A DNA stretch of 64,000 bases from Corinectria fuckeliana. Taxonomy: Eukaryota > Ascomycota > Sordariomycetes > Hypocreales > Nectriaceae. Positions 34,859-43,774 of this stretch are shown here, piece after piece. Where the stretch lies: assembly GCA_019137255.1 (NCBI GenBank), contig WPDH01000061.1:1-64000 (forward strand), written 5' to 3'. The position numbers and the translations under genes were made by a program. Each line of letters opens with the position of its first letter. Position 1 is the first letter of the stretch. The notes under the pieces are model-generated. The model saw only the letters and a program-made list of their open reading frames with translations, ran no database searches and was not told the DNA's origin.

Positions 34859-35113
34859 CTACGTAGGATGTGATTTCTTCGGCCTTCCTGAACGCTGGGC
34901 ATTGGTGACATGGGACAAAAGGACGGGCTGGCCCTCAACCCACCCTCGCGCCTTGGCCTTTCTGGATAGTTTGCTGAGAGTGCCGGGCGAGATGCCCGTG
35001 GACAGGAATATCTGCTGCCTTGTGAATCCTTGGGCTTTCAAGGCCAGAGCAGATGCACGAATGCCGTTGTCGTGGTAGGGGGCCATGTCCCTTGCAGGTC
35101 TCACTGGGGGCAA
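34859..35113 (-). mobile_element. Tc1/mariner-like transposase N-terminal fragment
   Basis: About 84 codons encode a helix-turn-helix: MAPYHDNGIRASALALKAQG, then FTRQQIFLSTGISPGTLS, then a linker with GWVEGQPVLLSHV and RSGRPKK. This resembles the DNA-binding N-terminus of fungal Tc1/mariner-type transposases. The likely ATG is at 35,086; the frame is open to 35,113. A stop follows directly after the GRPKK-type linker, and no DDE/D catalytic domain is visible on this strand beyond it. It is a truncated remnant, or much less likely a domesticated DNA-binding peptide. Confidence 0.6.
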
Positions 35114-37904
35114 GCAGAGAGGTTACGCGCTGGGCATGAGATGTTCATGGAAAGCGACTCCAGTGAGAGAAACCGATGCTGTAATAACATCAGAAATGAG
35201 CATGTGCTGTAGAGTGAGGTCGTGTTGGTGACATAATGTATTATAGCCCCGTATTTCTGGCAAGGTGGCGCTTTCTGGAGAGCTGCAAGGGCGGTGGGCG
35301 GCCAAACCTTTCGCCGATGCCTTCAAGTGCACGTGTAGACCACAGTCTTAATCAGAAATCGTAGAAAAACACCAAAAAAACTAGCAATAATCGCAACATC
35401 GTGGATTCCTCTAAGTTCGAATTTAATCTAGTAGTGCGAGTATCCCTTTTCAGTGGCTGAGTATCTAGGACCAACCTGGCAACTGGGAATCGTGCAGTAG
35501 GCTAAGCCCCACGTTTGCCACTGAAGACGCCTACAAAGGTGCTTTAGCTTTCCACCCTGTACCCAAAGACTAAAGCGATGGTCGAAGTAAATAGGTCCTC
35601 CCAATGCTCTAGGCCATTGACTTGGATTTGCCGTGGCATCCCACAGATATTGACAAGTCCTTCGCCGGGCATGCACATGTTTCAAGCGGGACTCTCGAAC
35701 AACACAGCATCGGCGCATCGGCTCATCGTTCCCAAACAGGTGAGTTCTCAACAACAATATCTAGACAATACACACACAAGAATCCATCGAGTCAATTCAC
35801 TACGCACAAATACTCGACTCACAAATAATACTACCACTCTCCTCTCTTTATGTCCGTGTCTAAATATGCTCGATTTAATGTGACCGACTACTGGCCAAAA
35901 CAAAATGGGGGTCCATTGGTTCAAAGTGCCCCCTGCTAAACTAAATCCCTAAAGTTCCCCCACGAATCGCGAGAGATCAACTGGCCGCGTCTGTTGCAGC
36001 AGAACCAAAGTTGAAGTGCAACTCTGGATGGGGAAGCGAAAGAAAAAAAAAGAAAAAGATAGGTTGTGACGCCCGAAGTACCTTCGGAGCTGGAGACATA
36101 TCTTGACATTGAGGTCGAAGCTTCAGCCCCGAGTTCTTTGTCGAAAACCAGCCTGTTGCTTGACCATCTTGGTCGTGCAGATGACTCCTGTCATGTGTCG
36201 TATTTAGACCACAGTACTCTCTTTGGGGACTAGTTATGGACAGGCGGCGTGCTCCAATGACCCATGTACTTTGATTCCTACCGCGCAAGGGAGTTTGCGT
36301 GTCTGTCTCGGCCCTTCGCACTTCGATAATAGCGAACTGCTAACTGACAGTTCCGATTTCTGAAGCCAATAATAATTGATTCGCAACAGAGAAATGTTAT
36401 CAATGAGTTCTATTATCTGTGGGTGGGTGTTATCTTCTCTGCACCCTCCGAATGTTCTCAAGACAGAGTGCTTGTCTCTCCACAGGGTTCTTCACGGTAG
36501 AGCGACCTTAAAATCCAGACACACCCTGGCCTTAATAGCTTGTGGTCTCTGAACTGTGCTTGTTTTGTCGCTGTACTGTGAGAGACTACTATTTTGCAGG
36601 TCACGAAGTGTGTGTGTGTGCGCGCGCTCGTGAGTACTGTTTCTAGTGGCTTCGACAAGGTCTGGGGCCAGCTCGAAGCCCTAGATAGTCAGGCGTATGT
36701 TAGGGAGTCTTTAAAAAGTTTCGAACAGAGTATGATGTGGTAGATAGTCAAGCGTGTGTTGGGAGCGTTTCCTATCAGAAGTCCCAAAAGAACAGAAGGT
36801 CGTAGACAAGCAAGATTGTGTGAGTGCAAGTGTGATTTTCTGCTCGCGTGCGTTTGTTTGAAGTGTGTGCTTCTTTCTCTTGTGGTCTTGGAACAGGCTT
36901 GTATGAGAAGGAAACCGTGACTGAATAGGCGCGCTCGTGGGTTTGGTGCTCAGACTTGACAGCACCTGGAGGTCTGCTACAAATCTGTTACCTTGGCGTA
37001 TGAGAGAATTTGGTAGGCACAAACATACCTAGTTCCGATCGTGCTCGCATGTGTGACTGAATCTCCGTCACAAAGAGAGAGACGTCGCTGGCACAAGATA
37101 CCATGGTCTTAGAGTAGAATTAGCTGAAGATCAGAGTCGAAGACGATAAACATACTCATAATCCATCATAAAGGGTGACATATAAGCAGGCGTGTGTATT
37201 GTACCTATTGTCATGCTTCTCATACAGAGAGAGTTCAGGGCACGCTATGAATAGACCAGAGATAGAGCTCCATATGCTATTCACACACCGTATCTTGAGA
37301 CAAATACAGTATCCGAAATCTCGAAGCAGATTCCAGTGGTGATACCGAAGTACCATCGCGGCGCAGCTCTCGATCAGGACTGAAAACAAACTGGCCGCAC
37401 CCTTGACATTCGAGAATTGCCGCAGCAATCTCTCTAATCTGACATCAGACTTTCTAACGATTGTCTCCCAGATTCGAACCAATTTTTGGACTCGGCTCTA
37501 GTAAGACGAGAGATTGGAGGCAGCCTGGGATCATAACCCAAACGCTTCGTTACTGTATCTACTAATGAGTCGCAGGAAGGATCTTGAGAGAACCATCCTA
37601 AGCCCGTATATAGGAAGGATTTGTGGAATTTGATTGGGAGAGGCCTACTCGGAGGCAGCGGCGGAATTTGACGACCTTGGGTGCAGAAGAAGGAGGAGAT
37701 TTTGACTGTAAGACCGGGATAGACTGCCGCCTCGGTCTCCATCCACTGACATCTGCCCCCAAAATGCCAGTCTAAGGGGCTTACCTTACTCACGCCATCT
37801 CAGCAACGCACTGGACATAGTCATTGCCAGGCTAGATATTCTCATCGTTGAATTGTGCAGCTACCCGGAGGCCAGGTGTGTAGCATTGTCATTCTCAGCT
37901 AAGA

Positions 37905-38020
37905 ACGGTGAGTGCGTATATTTGAGAGCATAGCCCTGAGTGTTTAGTCTTGAGGGTGTAGTCCTAAGTGTGCATGGTGAGTGCATAGGTTTGAGGGTGT
38001 AGGTCCGAGGGTGTTAGCAT
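37905..38020. repeat. Imperfect GT-rich minisatellite
   Basis: Tandem, imperfect copies of a roughly 20-30 bp unit built around TGAGGGTGTAG and GGTGAGTGC occur three to four times in about 110 bp. Confidence 0.6.
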
Positions 38021-38122
38021 CTCACGTCTGGCTGCTCCTCTACTAAGACATCTAGATCTGAGTGTCATTGAAGGCCTAATAAGTAAGTAGTTGGGCAGTC
38101 AGACAATAGCATATAGCATAAT

Positions 38123-38680
38123 TTATAAGGAAAATATAAGCAGCACCAGAATTAGGGTTGTATTATTCGTTGCTAAAAACTCCATAATGGGATTTAACCC
38201 ATATGCCACCTTGATGGCGGATTTCTTCTTCTGGATGTTGTAGTCGCTCAGGTTGTGGTCACTATAGTTTATATTAGCTTCATATTCTGCAAGGTTACTT
38301 CGAGAAACACTTACTGGTCCAGTCGTCGGAGACTGTCTCCTCCTTGATGGAGGCCTCCACCTTGACTCTGGCGGCGGCATCGGCGGCGGTGGCGGCAGCA
38401 GCAGCAGCCTGGGCGGCCTTCTTCTCGGCAGTAGCCGCACGGCAGGCGACCGCAAACACAGATGTTCCCTCTCCAGGAGGATTGTGCTGCTACTGTTACT
38501 ACTGCTAGGCCTTCTTGCCCTTCTTGCCCTTCTTCTTCGTCACCCGGGCCCCGCCCATGAGGCCACGGGGAATGGGCAGAGCCCGGATCTCACTTGGCGT
38601 CATGCTAGGAGTCAAGTGGATCACCGTATTGTTGCTCTTGTAGATCTGGACCACTACTCATCGTGTTAGTGTCTAACACT
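38123..38680 (-). pseudogene. Degenerate Ala/Lys-rich coding remnant
   Basis: On the minus strand at about 38,640-38,500 an open segment reads IYKSNNTVIHLTPSMTPSEI and ends VTKKKGKKGKKA before a stop. Further along (about 38,450-38,320), in another frame, a segment reads AATAEKKAAQAAAAAATAAD and KVEASIKEETVSDDWT and is followed by a plausible GTAAGT donor. A third piece has YNIQKKKSAIKVAYG. These look like pieces of real coding exons, but I cannot assemble one model or name the family. GCN-repeat composition could mimic coding potential. Confidence 0.28.
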
Positions 38681-38793
38681 GACTCAGGATATTGCAATAA
38701 TAAACTCACTGGTGGCGGGAGACAGGAGGCGAGACGCCGGAGACGAGAGCTGGAGAGACGGGGGTGGAGACTGGAGGGTCCGGGCGGAGGTCG

Positions 38794-38938
38794 GGATACC
38801 GGATACCGGATACCGGATATAAGGGGCCGAGAGACAGGGGGCACGGGGCCGGAGGCGCGAGGCGAGGCGAGGTGAGGTGAGGCAGGGCGAGGACGAGGGC
38901 GAGGGCGAGGAGCTCGTGGCGAGGAGCTCGTGGCGAGC
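38794..38938. repeat. Tandem minisatellites (GGATACC)n and GA-rich repeats
   Basis: Three perfect GGATACC units plus a partial one occur at 38,794-38,820. They are followed at about 38,851-38,938 by GCGAG/GTGAG/GGGCGA arrays ending in two copies of GAGCTCGTGGC. Confidence 0.85.
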
Positions 38939-40063
38939 TAGAGATTACAAAGCAATAGTTAGAAGATATCCTAAAGTGAGAAAAGACAGTAGGTAGGTAG
39001 ATAGATATTTACAGTAAACTTGTTTTCAAAAGAAAAAAGTTGGGAGCCTCTCGCTGGCTGCTTCCTTGACTAAGTCTGGGTCGATATGACCCATACGCGA
39101 CTGTTCAGTCACGTGGTCTGTGCCGAATGCTTCTGCTTGGTGAAGTTCGCGACATTCCTAGTATGGACTAGTGTTGGTGCCAGACTTATGCCGAAAACAA
39201 GGCTTCCTTCGTGGCACGGACGACCAGGAGCATTGTGTCGTGGTTAGGTGAACCATCATGGAGGATGAAGCAAATCCATCGAATAAATGTCCCAGATTAT
39301 CAGGGCTCTTTATTAGACTGGTAGCGTTATTGTGAGATATTCATATCACTTGAGATTAAAGGCTTTGGTCCAATACTCGTAGGACGATAGCATGAGTACA
39401 ATTGAAGGACTGTGGTCGGCGTAGTATTTACAAGAACGTGGATTTTGCCACGAGGGTAGCTTGTTGTAGAAAGATTTTGGTTTCTCTTGCTCCTCTATTG
39501 TCGCGCTCCGCAGCATGTCGGCATCTAAACGCCTTGCAATGTTTGGACGTATTGGCTTGCATCGTTGGAGCTAGACGACTCGGCCACAACACAACGCTGA
39601 TGTCGGGCGCCCATCAATGCTCAAGCATGGCCTTGCAACTGAGACTCTCGTTTCAGGTTTCCCTCAATATTAAAGGATTGGAGAATCAGACGCCACGTCC
39701 AAGAGCGCCAGCGGCAGGAACGTTTACATGAAATGTGCGGTGAACATCAACTCTTCATCTAGCTCTCGCTATCTTCCCGCAAAGAGATCCGTACCTCGCA
39801 ATCGCACAGCTGTTCACACAATTGTAACATCAGCGGCAACTAGGACTCTAGTCTCGCCCTTTACCGCTGCGGTTGCTAGTCATCTGCCTTTGTAGACTCT
39901 AAGCTGAGATGTTCAAGGCATCAATATCTGTCGCAAAAGACGAACGTCCCTTGCGAGACCCCCCCCTTATATAAGGCACTTTACAACAATATCTCCTTCT
40001 TTGCGGCTGTTGTGAACAATCTCTGGGCTGGACAGGTGACAAAAACCACTAGAGTTTTGCTAT

Positions 40064-40169
40064 GAGTGTTGCTATTGGCACGAACAGCACCGTGACTTCT
40101 GCTGTACCATTGGCAAGTTGGCCTGTGCAGTGCCGTAATGCAATTTTGTTCGTGCCAATAGCAACACTC
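40064..40169. mobile_element. MITE-like hairpin with 23-bp perfect terminal inverted repeats
   Basis: The left arm at 40,064-40,086 begins GAGTGTTGCTATTGG and is perfectly complementary to 40,147-40,169. The 60-bp centre is not coding. A third, slightly diverged copy of the arm lies at 40,401-40,421 in the same orientation as the right arm. This suggests either a 106-bp miniature inverted-repeat element or the ends of a larger (about 360 bp) non-autonomous element. No clear target-site duplication was found. Confidence 0.7.
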
Positions 40170-40400
40170 GAAAGGGATGACTTCCCGATAAACGCGCCCA
40201 GGCCCGGTCCCCTGCCCGTTCCTTTGCCCATCGTATTTGCATGCGATCAGGATCCCAGCGTCGACGGCGGCGGAGGCAGCGGCAGATGTAGCGGCGGGTG
40301 TCGTGTTGAAAAAGCTGCGTCAAGCGTTACGGAAGGCTTATGTATGGTAGATTCAACAGTGCTGATTGGCTGCGATGTGTGATGCGGGAAAGTCACGTGG

Positions 40401-40421
40401 GTCGTCCCAATAGCAAGACTC
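40401..40421 (-). repeat. Third copy of the MITE terminal motif
   Basis: The reverse complement reads GAGTCTTGCTATTGG followed by GACGAC, matching the 40,064 arm at about 19 of 21 positions. With 40,064 it would bound an element of about 358 bp. Confidence 0.55.
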
Positions 40422-40859
40422 AACCACCATTCAAACTCGCACGCCACTGCTGGGGTGTGGGTGTGCTCATCCATATATGGACTAGTGGACACTAGAAAGG
40501 GGCCAAGACCCCGCTTTCGGTACGTACATACTCGACTTCTCCCACCGGAGGTTGGGTCCCGTACTGTCGGAAAGAAAAAGGGCCCATTTTTATCCGTGTC
40601 GCTTCATCGTGTACATCCGCACTGTGAATTTGTGATGAATTGCGTTCGACATGTGCAGTTACTCCCACAATGGCGGTCAGAGACAATGATGTTTTGAGGG
40701 ATACACAGTAGAACCCACTAATCACCTAGGAGTGGCATGTTTCTGAAGCGGAACTGACATGTGTGGCTGGGACTCCACTTAGGGGCATCGCTTCTCCACC
40801 CAGCCTTGGCAGAACGAGCTAATATAATCATCAATAATGTTGCACATATCCAACAAAGC

Positions 40860-40957
40860 GGCCTGGTGGTCTAGCGGTATGATTGTCGCTTCGGGAGAGA
40901 TCCCAATTCTTTAAAAGAAACTGTGACAGGTCCCGGGTTCAATCCCCGGCCAGGCCC
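40860..40957 (+). tRNA. tRNA-Pro(CGG) with intron
   Basis: A complete cloverleaf can be drawn. The acceptor stem is GGCCTGG with CCAGGCC and discriminator C. The D-arm contains GTGGTCTAGCGGTATGA. The anticodon stem GTCGC pairs with GTGAC (one G-T), and the loop TTCGGG gives anticodon CGG. The T-arm is CCGGGTTCAATCCCCGG. An intron of about 26 nt sits at the canonical position, one base 3' of the anticodon (about 40,895-40,920). The internal A and B boxes (GTGGTCTAGCGG, GGGTTCAATCC) are intact, so RNA polymerase III transcription is expected. Confidence 0.92.
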
Positions 40958-41668
40958 CGTCACTATTTGTGTCCTTGTCCTCAACCTTGCGGACGAGGAC
41001 ACCTTGCTTTTTACTGCGGTGCCCCACCCACCCACCACCAATCAGTGATCAATCCTAATCCTTGGATACCTGGCTGGGACTGTCCAAACAGGTAGGGACG
41101 CAGCCGTGGCTGTGGAATCCCAAACATCCAGGAGGTTCAGCATGCCGGGTTTCGCCGGACATGTGTCGAAACGAGCGGACTAAGATTTCAGTACAAACCT
41201 TGAATCACAAGAATCACCAGACGAGTAGCATTCAGAGGTGCGTTCATTCAGCGAGGGATGGTTGAGTGGGCGTAGCTTCTGGGGCGTAGCTTCCGGAGCA
41301 TCAAGGTGCGCCGTGTCACCATCCTTGAGAGGTGAGAGAGAAGAGAGCACCCTCAGTCAGTGACGCCGGAACTACACCCAGAACTCCGCCATTAATACCA
41401 AGTCGCATTCCCGCCTCCATTTGAACCTGAGACAATACACTGCATATTTTCTCTTATACAAACCTCCGCGCATAGCGGATTGACGTCGACGTCCGTATTT
41501 GGCAATGCGGCCCAGATTGGCAAGTCTGTTCAGCACCTTCCAGAGCCGACATGTGCAGCTACCTACTACGCCTCTACGTACCGCGGGTGGGGTCCTAACC
41601 TTAATCCGACACTCGCAACACTCCGACCTACAACGACCTTCACCAACGTGCAAGAATGAGCATCCGCC
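40958..41668. other. Upstream region of the RBR ligase gene
   Basis: About 700 bp between the tRNA and the RBR start codon, expected to hold the RBR promoter and leader. No other gene recognised. Confidence 0.5.
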
Positions 41669-43585
41669 ATGGTGTTTCCTGGGCTGCGCACCGCCAACGA
41701 TAGAGCACCGTCGCTCAAGGCCAAGGCGAGCGCCGAGAGCGTCGCTCTGCAGGCCGACTACATCCACTCGGAGGCGCAGCTGCCGTGCGTGCCGCCCGAG
41801 CGCCCCGACCTCCGCGAGCTCAACAGCAGCCTCGAGGCCCTCGCCACCATCTTCCCGGACATCCAGATCGAGGTCTTCCGCGAGCTGCTGGCCAACTTCG
41901 ACGGCGAGTCGCGCCTCGCGCTGGTGGCCGACGCGCTGCTCAAGAACCGCGTCACCTGGGTCAAGGGGCGGTGGAGGGTCGACAAGGACGCGCAGGGCGT
42001 CCCCAAGGCCGAGGTGTTCCGGAGCAGGGAGTACAAAAAGGCCGTCCAGACGCTGGCGTGGCACGAGTTCAAGGGCCTGTCGCGGTCGACCATCAACGCC
42101 GTGCTCGCCGAGTCCAACTACTCGTATCTCGAGGCTCGGCGGACCCTCGTGACGCTCTCGTCCAAGTCGTGGCGCTTCACCATATCCTCCCTCTTCTTCC
42201 GACGGAAGCCCATCGCCACGGGCGAGGCGGAGAACCACCCGCTGGTGACGTGGCGGTCGACCGGCCACGGGTCCATAATCCCAACGATCCGCGCGACGGG
42301 CAGCGCCGAGCTGGACCGCGAGCTCTACAGCGTGCTGGTGGCACCCCTCAAGGAGCGGGATCGAGAAGACAGGGAGGCCAAGGACCGAGGCCTGGCGTTT
42401 CTGCTCAACAACGAAGAGGCAGAAGAAGCCGAGGCAACGCACGACTGCGTCTGCTGCTTCACTCCCGCCGCCTTTGAAGAGTTTACGCACTGCAACCGGG
42501 ACGGCCACATGATCTGCTTCCGGTGCGTGCAGCACTCCATCAAGGAGGCCATCTTCGGCCAGGGCTGGAACCGGAGCATCGACGCCGAGACGGGCACGCT
42601 CAAGTGCCTGTCGGTGGACGGCGACGGGTGCCCCGGCCATGTCTCGGCGGACCACATGCGCCGCGCCATGGAGGAGGAAAAGATGGGCGCGGAAATCCTC
42701 CGCAAGCTCGATCGGCGGCTGGCCGAACACAGCCTCCTCGCGTCGAAGCTGCCGCTCGTGCGGTGCCCGTTCTGCGACTATGCGGAGATCGACGACATGT
42801 ACACGCCCTCGCGCGAGGCGAAGCTCCGCATCAACGCGACCAGCATCTACAACCTCTTATTTCTCGTCCTCTGCATCGGCACCCTGCCGTTCGTCTTCCC
42901 GGTCGTCGCCGTATCCTCCGTCGTCTGCCTGCTCCTAAGCACGAGGCGGTCCTTTGTCGACTACAGCTCCACGGAATGGTCCAAGGCCCTCACCCGCCAC
43001 CGACGCCGTCGCCGCGGGCTCAAGTTTACGTGCCAAAACCCCGAGTGCGGACGCGTGTCCTGCCTCTCGTGCACCAAGTCCTGGCACGACATCCACGTGT
43101 GCAACGAATCGTCCCTGGTCGCCCTCCGCACGCAGGTCGAGCAGGCCATGAGCATGGCCATCAAGCGAGTCTGCCCGCGGTGCAACACGTCGTTTGTCAA
43201 AAACGCCGGCTGCAACAAGCTCACCTGCCCGTGCGGCTACAAGATGTGCTACGTGTGCCGCGCCGACCTCGGCGACGAGGGCTACCGCCACTTCTGCGAC
43301 CACTTCCGGCCCGACGGCGACCCGACGCCCTGCACCGAGTGCGACCGGTGCAACCTGTGGGAGTCGGAGGACACGGAGCAGGTGCTGCAGGCGGCGCGCG
43401 AGGAGGCGGAGCGCAAGTGGAAGGACATGGAGAACCGCGAGCTGTCGGGGACGGAGCGCGCCTTTTTGGAGACGGGCGTCGCGGCGCAGAGAGGCGACGT
43501 CAGCGTGGAGCGCGTGCTGCTCAGCGGCCGAGTCCCTGCCCTTTCCGAACTGTTCGATGTCATTGTGGAAACGATTTTTATCTAA
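41669..43585 (+). CDS. RBR-type (RING-IBR-RING) E3 ubiquitin ligase, RNF216/TRIAD3-like
   Basis: An intronless frame of 638 residues starts at GCCATGG. RING1 spans about 260-324 (CVCCFTPAAFEEFTHC, HMICFRC, LKCL, GCPG). The IBR starts with CPFC at 366-369 and resumes with CQNPECGRVSCLSC and HDIHVC at about 455-478. RING2 is CPRCNTSFVKNAGCNKLTC at 502-520, and Cys515 is in the position of the catalytic thioester cysteine of RBR ligases. The RING2 end CDHFRPDGDPTPC resembles RNF216/TRIAD3. Between the two IBR halves lies a hydrophobic stretch, residues 391-425, that could form one or two membrane segments, followed by RRRRR. The N-terminal part (about 50-160) has a CUE/UBA-like feel but is not assigned. 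It is convergent with FOX2, with 189 bp between stops. Confidence 0.9.
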   Translation: MVFPGLRTANDRAPSLKAKASAESVALQADYIHSEAQLPCVPPERPDLRELNSSLEALATIFPDIQIEVFRELLANFDGESRLALVADALLKNRVTWVKGRWRVDKDAQGVPKAEVFRSREYKKAVQTLAWHEFKGLSRSTINAVLAESNYSYLEARRTLVTLSSKSWRFTISSLFFRRKPIATGEAENHPLVTWRSTGHGSIIPTIRATGSAELDRELYSVLVAPLKERDREDREAKDRGLAFLLNNEEAEEAEATHDCVCCFTPAAFEEFTHCNRDGHMICFRCVQHSIKEAIFGQGWNRSIDAETGTLKCLSVDGDGCPGHVSADHMRRAMEEEKMGAEILRKLDRRLAEHSLLASKLPLVRCPFCDYAEIDDMYTPSREAKLRINATSIYNLLFLVLCIGTLPFVFPVVAVSSVVCLLLSTRRSFVDYSSTEWSKALTRHRRRRRGLKFTCQNPECGRVSCLSCTKSWHDIHVCNESSLVALRTQVEQAMSMAIKRVCPRCNTSFVKNAGCNKLTCPCGYKMCYVCRADLGDEGYRHFCDHFRPDGDPTPCTECDRCNLWESEDTEQVLQAAREEAERKWKDMENRELSGTERAFLETGVAAQRGDVSVERVLLSGRVPALSELFDVIVETIFI

Positions 43586-43774
43586 GGTACCGGCGTACGG
43601 AGGAGGGAGCCTCGCGGTGGGAAATTGGATTTGCATACATGGGAAACGGGGCGTCATTGACAGGTTTTTGGTAGATCTCCACACCACATGCACAAGAGAT
43701 TGGGAAACAGCACGGTAGCGAATCGATTACAATACAGACGATAGTGTACATGGCTCAAACCTCCGTAGCTCGTC

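Larger units (their letters stand above)
35114..40859. other. Gene-poor region, distal half
   Basis: Another 5.7 kb without a supported protein gene. It contains a degenerate lysine/alanine-rich coding remnant (38,123-38,680), minisatellites (37,905-38,020; 38,794-38,938), a MITE-like hairpin (40,064-40,169) and scattered short open frames. It ends at the tRNA-Pro gene. Confidence 0.5.

Noticed and set aside
41372..42730. 452-codon open frame antisense to the RBR gene
   Set aside because: Antisense shadow of a GC-rich gene; the plus-strand frame has clear RING, IBR and RING2 cysteines.
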